Below the pieces are notes generated by a model. The model saw nothing but the letters and a program-made list of their open reading frames with translations. It did no database searches and was not told the DNA's origin. DNA of 15,074 bases from CAXMPK01 sp964195405 (GTDB lineage Bacteria > Actinomycetota > Acidimicrobiia > Spongiisociales > ZC4RG35). The translations under genes and the position numbers were made by a program. This document shows, one piece after another, positions 13,796 through 15,074 of this stretch. The stretch's first letter is position 1. The number at the start of each line of letters is the position of its first letter. The stretch spans positions 1-15,074 of the forward strand of contig CAXMPK010000276.1 in assembly GCA_964195405.1 (NCBI GenBank), given 5' to 3'.

Positions 13796-13813
13796 ACTCC
13801 CCTTTTCGATTGC

Positions 13814-14512
13814 ATGATCAGACTCGAAAACGTCACCAAGGTCTACGAGGGCGGCACCATCGCCGCCAACGACGTCTCCCTCGATATACAGAAGGGTGAG
13901 TTTGTGTTTCTCGTGGGCCCTTCCGGATCTGGCAAATCCACCCTGATTCGCCTGTTGTTGAGGGATGAGCCTGTCACCCGAGGGAAGATCTGGGTGGCCG
14001 GTAAGGACATCACAACACTTCCCAAGTGGAAGATCCCGTTCCTGCGCCGTTCGGTCGGCACTGTTTTTCAGGACTACAAGCTGCTTCCCAACAAGACGGT
14101 TCATGAGAATGTCGGATTCGCCCTCGAGGTGCTGGGCAGACCGCAATCTGTCATTAGTCCTCAAGTAGATCAAGTGCTCGATCTCGTCGGGTTGTCGGAC
14201 AAGGCAGAGCGCTATCCCAGACAACTCTCCGGCGGTGAGCAGCAACGTGTGTCCGTCGCCCGCTCGTTCGTCAACAGGCCACCGATCATGTTGTGTGATG
14301 AGCCGACCGGGAATCTTGACCCAACGACGTCGGTCGGCATCATGAAACTGCTGGACAGGATCAATCGCACTGGAACCACGATTGTCATGGCGACCCACGA
14401 TCACGCCATCGTCGATGCCATGCAGCGTCGAGTCGTCGCCCTTGACGTCGGCCGAGTCACCCGTGACCAGGAGTTGGGTCGCTACGAAGGCCCAAGGGAG
14501 GAGGAGGAATGA
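13814..14512 (+). CDS. ftsE: Cell division ATP-binding protein FtsE
   Basis: A 232-residue ABC ATPase that pairs with FtsX at the division site and, through conformational change, activates cell-wall hydrolases outside. Motifs in order: Walker A GPSGSGKST (35-43), the Q-loop VFQDYKLL (Q86), the signature LSGGEQQR (139-146), Walker B IMLCDEP (158-164) and the H-loop THDH (H195). FQDYKLLPNKTVHENV is characteristic of FtsE rather than of other ABC ATPases. The protein ends in an acidic tail (GPREEEE), slightly longer than in many homologues. ATG 13814 is the only sensible start; the upstream region is T-rich and has no clear ribosome site. The stop overlaps ftsX (ATGA), the standard coupled arrangement. 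Confidence 0.96.
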   Translation: MIRLENVTKVYEGGTIAANDVSLDIQKGEFVFLVGPSGSGKSTLIRLLLRDEPVTRGKIWVAGKDITTLPKWKIPFLRRSVGTVFQDYKLLPNKTVHENVGFALEVLGRPQSVISPQVDQVLDLVGLSDKAERYPRQLSGGEQQRVSVARSFVNRPPIMLCDEPTGNLDPTTSVGIMKLLDRINRTGTTIVMATHDHAIVDAMQRRVVALDVGRVTRDQELGRYEGPREEEE

Positions 14513-15074
14513 GTCGCATCATCTTTCTCATCAAGGAAGCTTTCGTCAGTCTGCGTCGCAATCTGTTGATTGTGGCCGGCGCCATCCTCGCCGTCTTCAT
14601 CTCACTGAGCCTGGCGTTCGGGGCACTTGTGGTCAACGAGGTTCTCCGGATAAACACTCTGGCGTGGCAACAAGGCGTGCATGTCATTGCGTTTCTCAAC
14701 GATGCCGGCGAAAACGGCGTGCCTTCAAATGCCCACGATGCCCTTATCGCCGAGGTGGGCACCTGGGATGAGGTCAAGAATCATTTCTACGTCAGCAAGG
14801 CAGAGGCCTGGATCGAATTCCAAGAGCTCTTTGCCGATCAAGAAGAGCTGTTGGATATTGATCCGACCATCCTTCCGGCGTCGATCCGCATCGAATTGGT
14901 CGATCTCGAGCTGCATAGTTCGGTCAGGTTCCGAATGGAACAAAACACTCAGACGGTTCGTCAGGTGACAACTGCGGCCGATTCCATTGAGCAACTCCAA
15001 AGTCTCTCCAGCGTTTTGAACGTCTTGGGACTGGGGATGGCGATCGTGCTTGGGTTGTCAGCCGTTGTGCTTAT
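14509..15074 (+). CDS. ftsX: Cell division protein FtsX (3' end outside window)
   Basis: The first 188 codons of the membrane partner of FtsE. A purine-rich ribosome site (GGGAGGAGGAGGA, 14496-14508) lies directly before the ATG, which overlaps the ftsE stop. After a short basic cytoplasmic N-terminus (FLIKEAFVSLRRNLL) comes membrane helix 1 (about 19-44, IVAGAILAVFISLSLAFGALV). An extracytoplasmic domain follows (about 45-168), containing VIAFLND and a SKAEAWIEFQELF segment, then DPTILPASIRIEL, the usual FtsX pattern. Helix 2 begins near 170 (VLNVLGLGMAIVLGLSAVVL) and is cut by the window edge. The outer domain is where FtsX contacts peptidoglycan hydrolases or their activators in other bacteria. 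Reading frame and family are clear; the remaining half lies downstream. Confidence 0.95.
   Translation, partial: MSRIIFLIKEAFVSLRRNLLIVAGAILAVFISLSLAFGALVVNEVLRINTLAWQQGVHVIAFLNDAGENGVPSNAHDALIAEVGTWDEVKNHFYVSKAEAWIEFQELFADQEELLDIDPTILPASIRIELVDLELHSSVRFRMEQNTQTVRQVTTAADSIEQLQSLSSVLNVLGLGMAIVLGLSAVVL

Noticed and set aside
1..15074. Defence system, CRISPR array, prophage or insertion sequence
   Set aside because: No repeats with regular spacing, no transposase, integrase, nuclease or toxin-antitoxin motif was visible in any frame; the region reads as core housekeeping.

Overview
This window looks like a chromosomal housekeeping region of an actinobacterium-like organism, possibly an uncultured lineage such as Acidimicrobiia. 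The lineage is inferred from gene content and order, without any search. Three neighbourhoods point that way: DUF3499 / phosphomannomutase / SIS-type sugar isomerase / adenosylhomocysteinase, as around mycobacterial manB; ComF followed closely by secA; and prfB-ftsE-ftsX. Base composition is moderately GC-rich, GTG and probable TTG/GTG starts occur, and genes are packed with 1-8 nt overlaps. No stretch over about 110 nt lacks a gene. I see no rRNA, tRNA, CRISPR array, insertion sequence, prophage or integrase.

Layout. (1) 2-3296, + strand: the tail of a thioredoxin-like protein, then three very small Cys-rich, probably zinc-binding proteins (DUF3499, a DUF6788-like protein, a two-knuckle zinc ribbon), then a 791-residue polytopic membrane protein of the PTPS_related / GT-C-like type. 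(2) 3268-3960, - strand: a family 2 glycosyltransferase resembling polyprenyl-phosphate mannosyltransferases. It converges on and overlaps the membrane protein, and diverges from manB across 58 nt. (3) 4019-7782, + strand, a tightly coupled operon: phosphomannomutase, a Trm112-like mini-protein, a bifunctional phosphoglucose/phosphomannose isomerase-like SIS protein, and a short-form adenosylhomocysteinase. It closes with a perfect 21-bp hairpin. (4) 7895-13733, + strand: a ComF-family phosphoribosyltransferase, a NarL/FixJ response regulator, secA, a tandem META-domain lipoprotein and prfB. (5) 13814 to the end: ftsE and the start of ftsX.

How the genes fit together. The isomerase and phosphomannomutase can turn fructose-6-P into mannose-6-P and then mannose-1-P, the precursor of GDP-mannose. 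The family 2 transferase could load mannose onto a lipid carrier, and the GT-C-like membrane protein could use such a lipid-linked sugar outside the membrane. The last two steps are inference. SahH removes S-adenosylhomocysteine made by methyltransferases, and the Trm112-like protein may be a methyltransferase partner. The second half serves protein export (SecA), translation termination (RF2) and cell-wall hydrolase control at division (FtsEX).

Regulation. Several genes that start a transcription unit have a TANNNT -10-like hexamer only 7-11 nt before the start codon and no convincing Shine-Dalgarno, suggesting leaderless mRNAs. Several genes inside operons have GGAGG-like sites and ATGA/GTGA overlaps. 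No clear novel defence or mobile system is visible. The items most worth a second look are the run of three tiny Cys-rich genes beside the membrane glycosyltransferase-like gene, the short-form SahH, the orphan response regulator sitting where hpf is often found before secA, and the leaderless promoter pattern.
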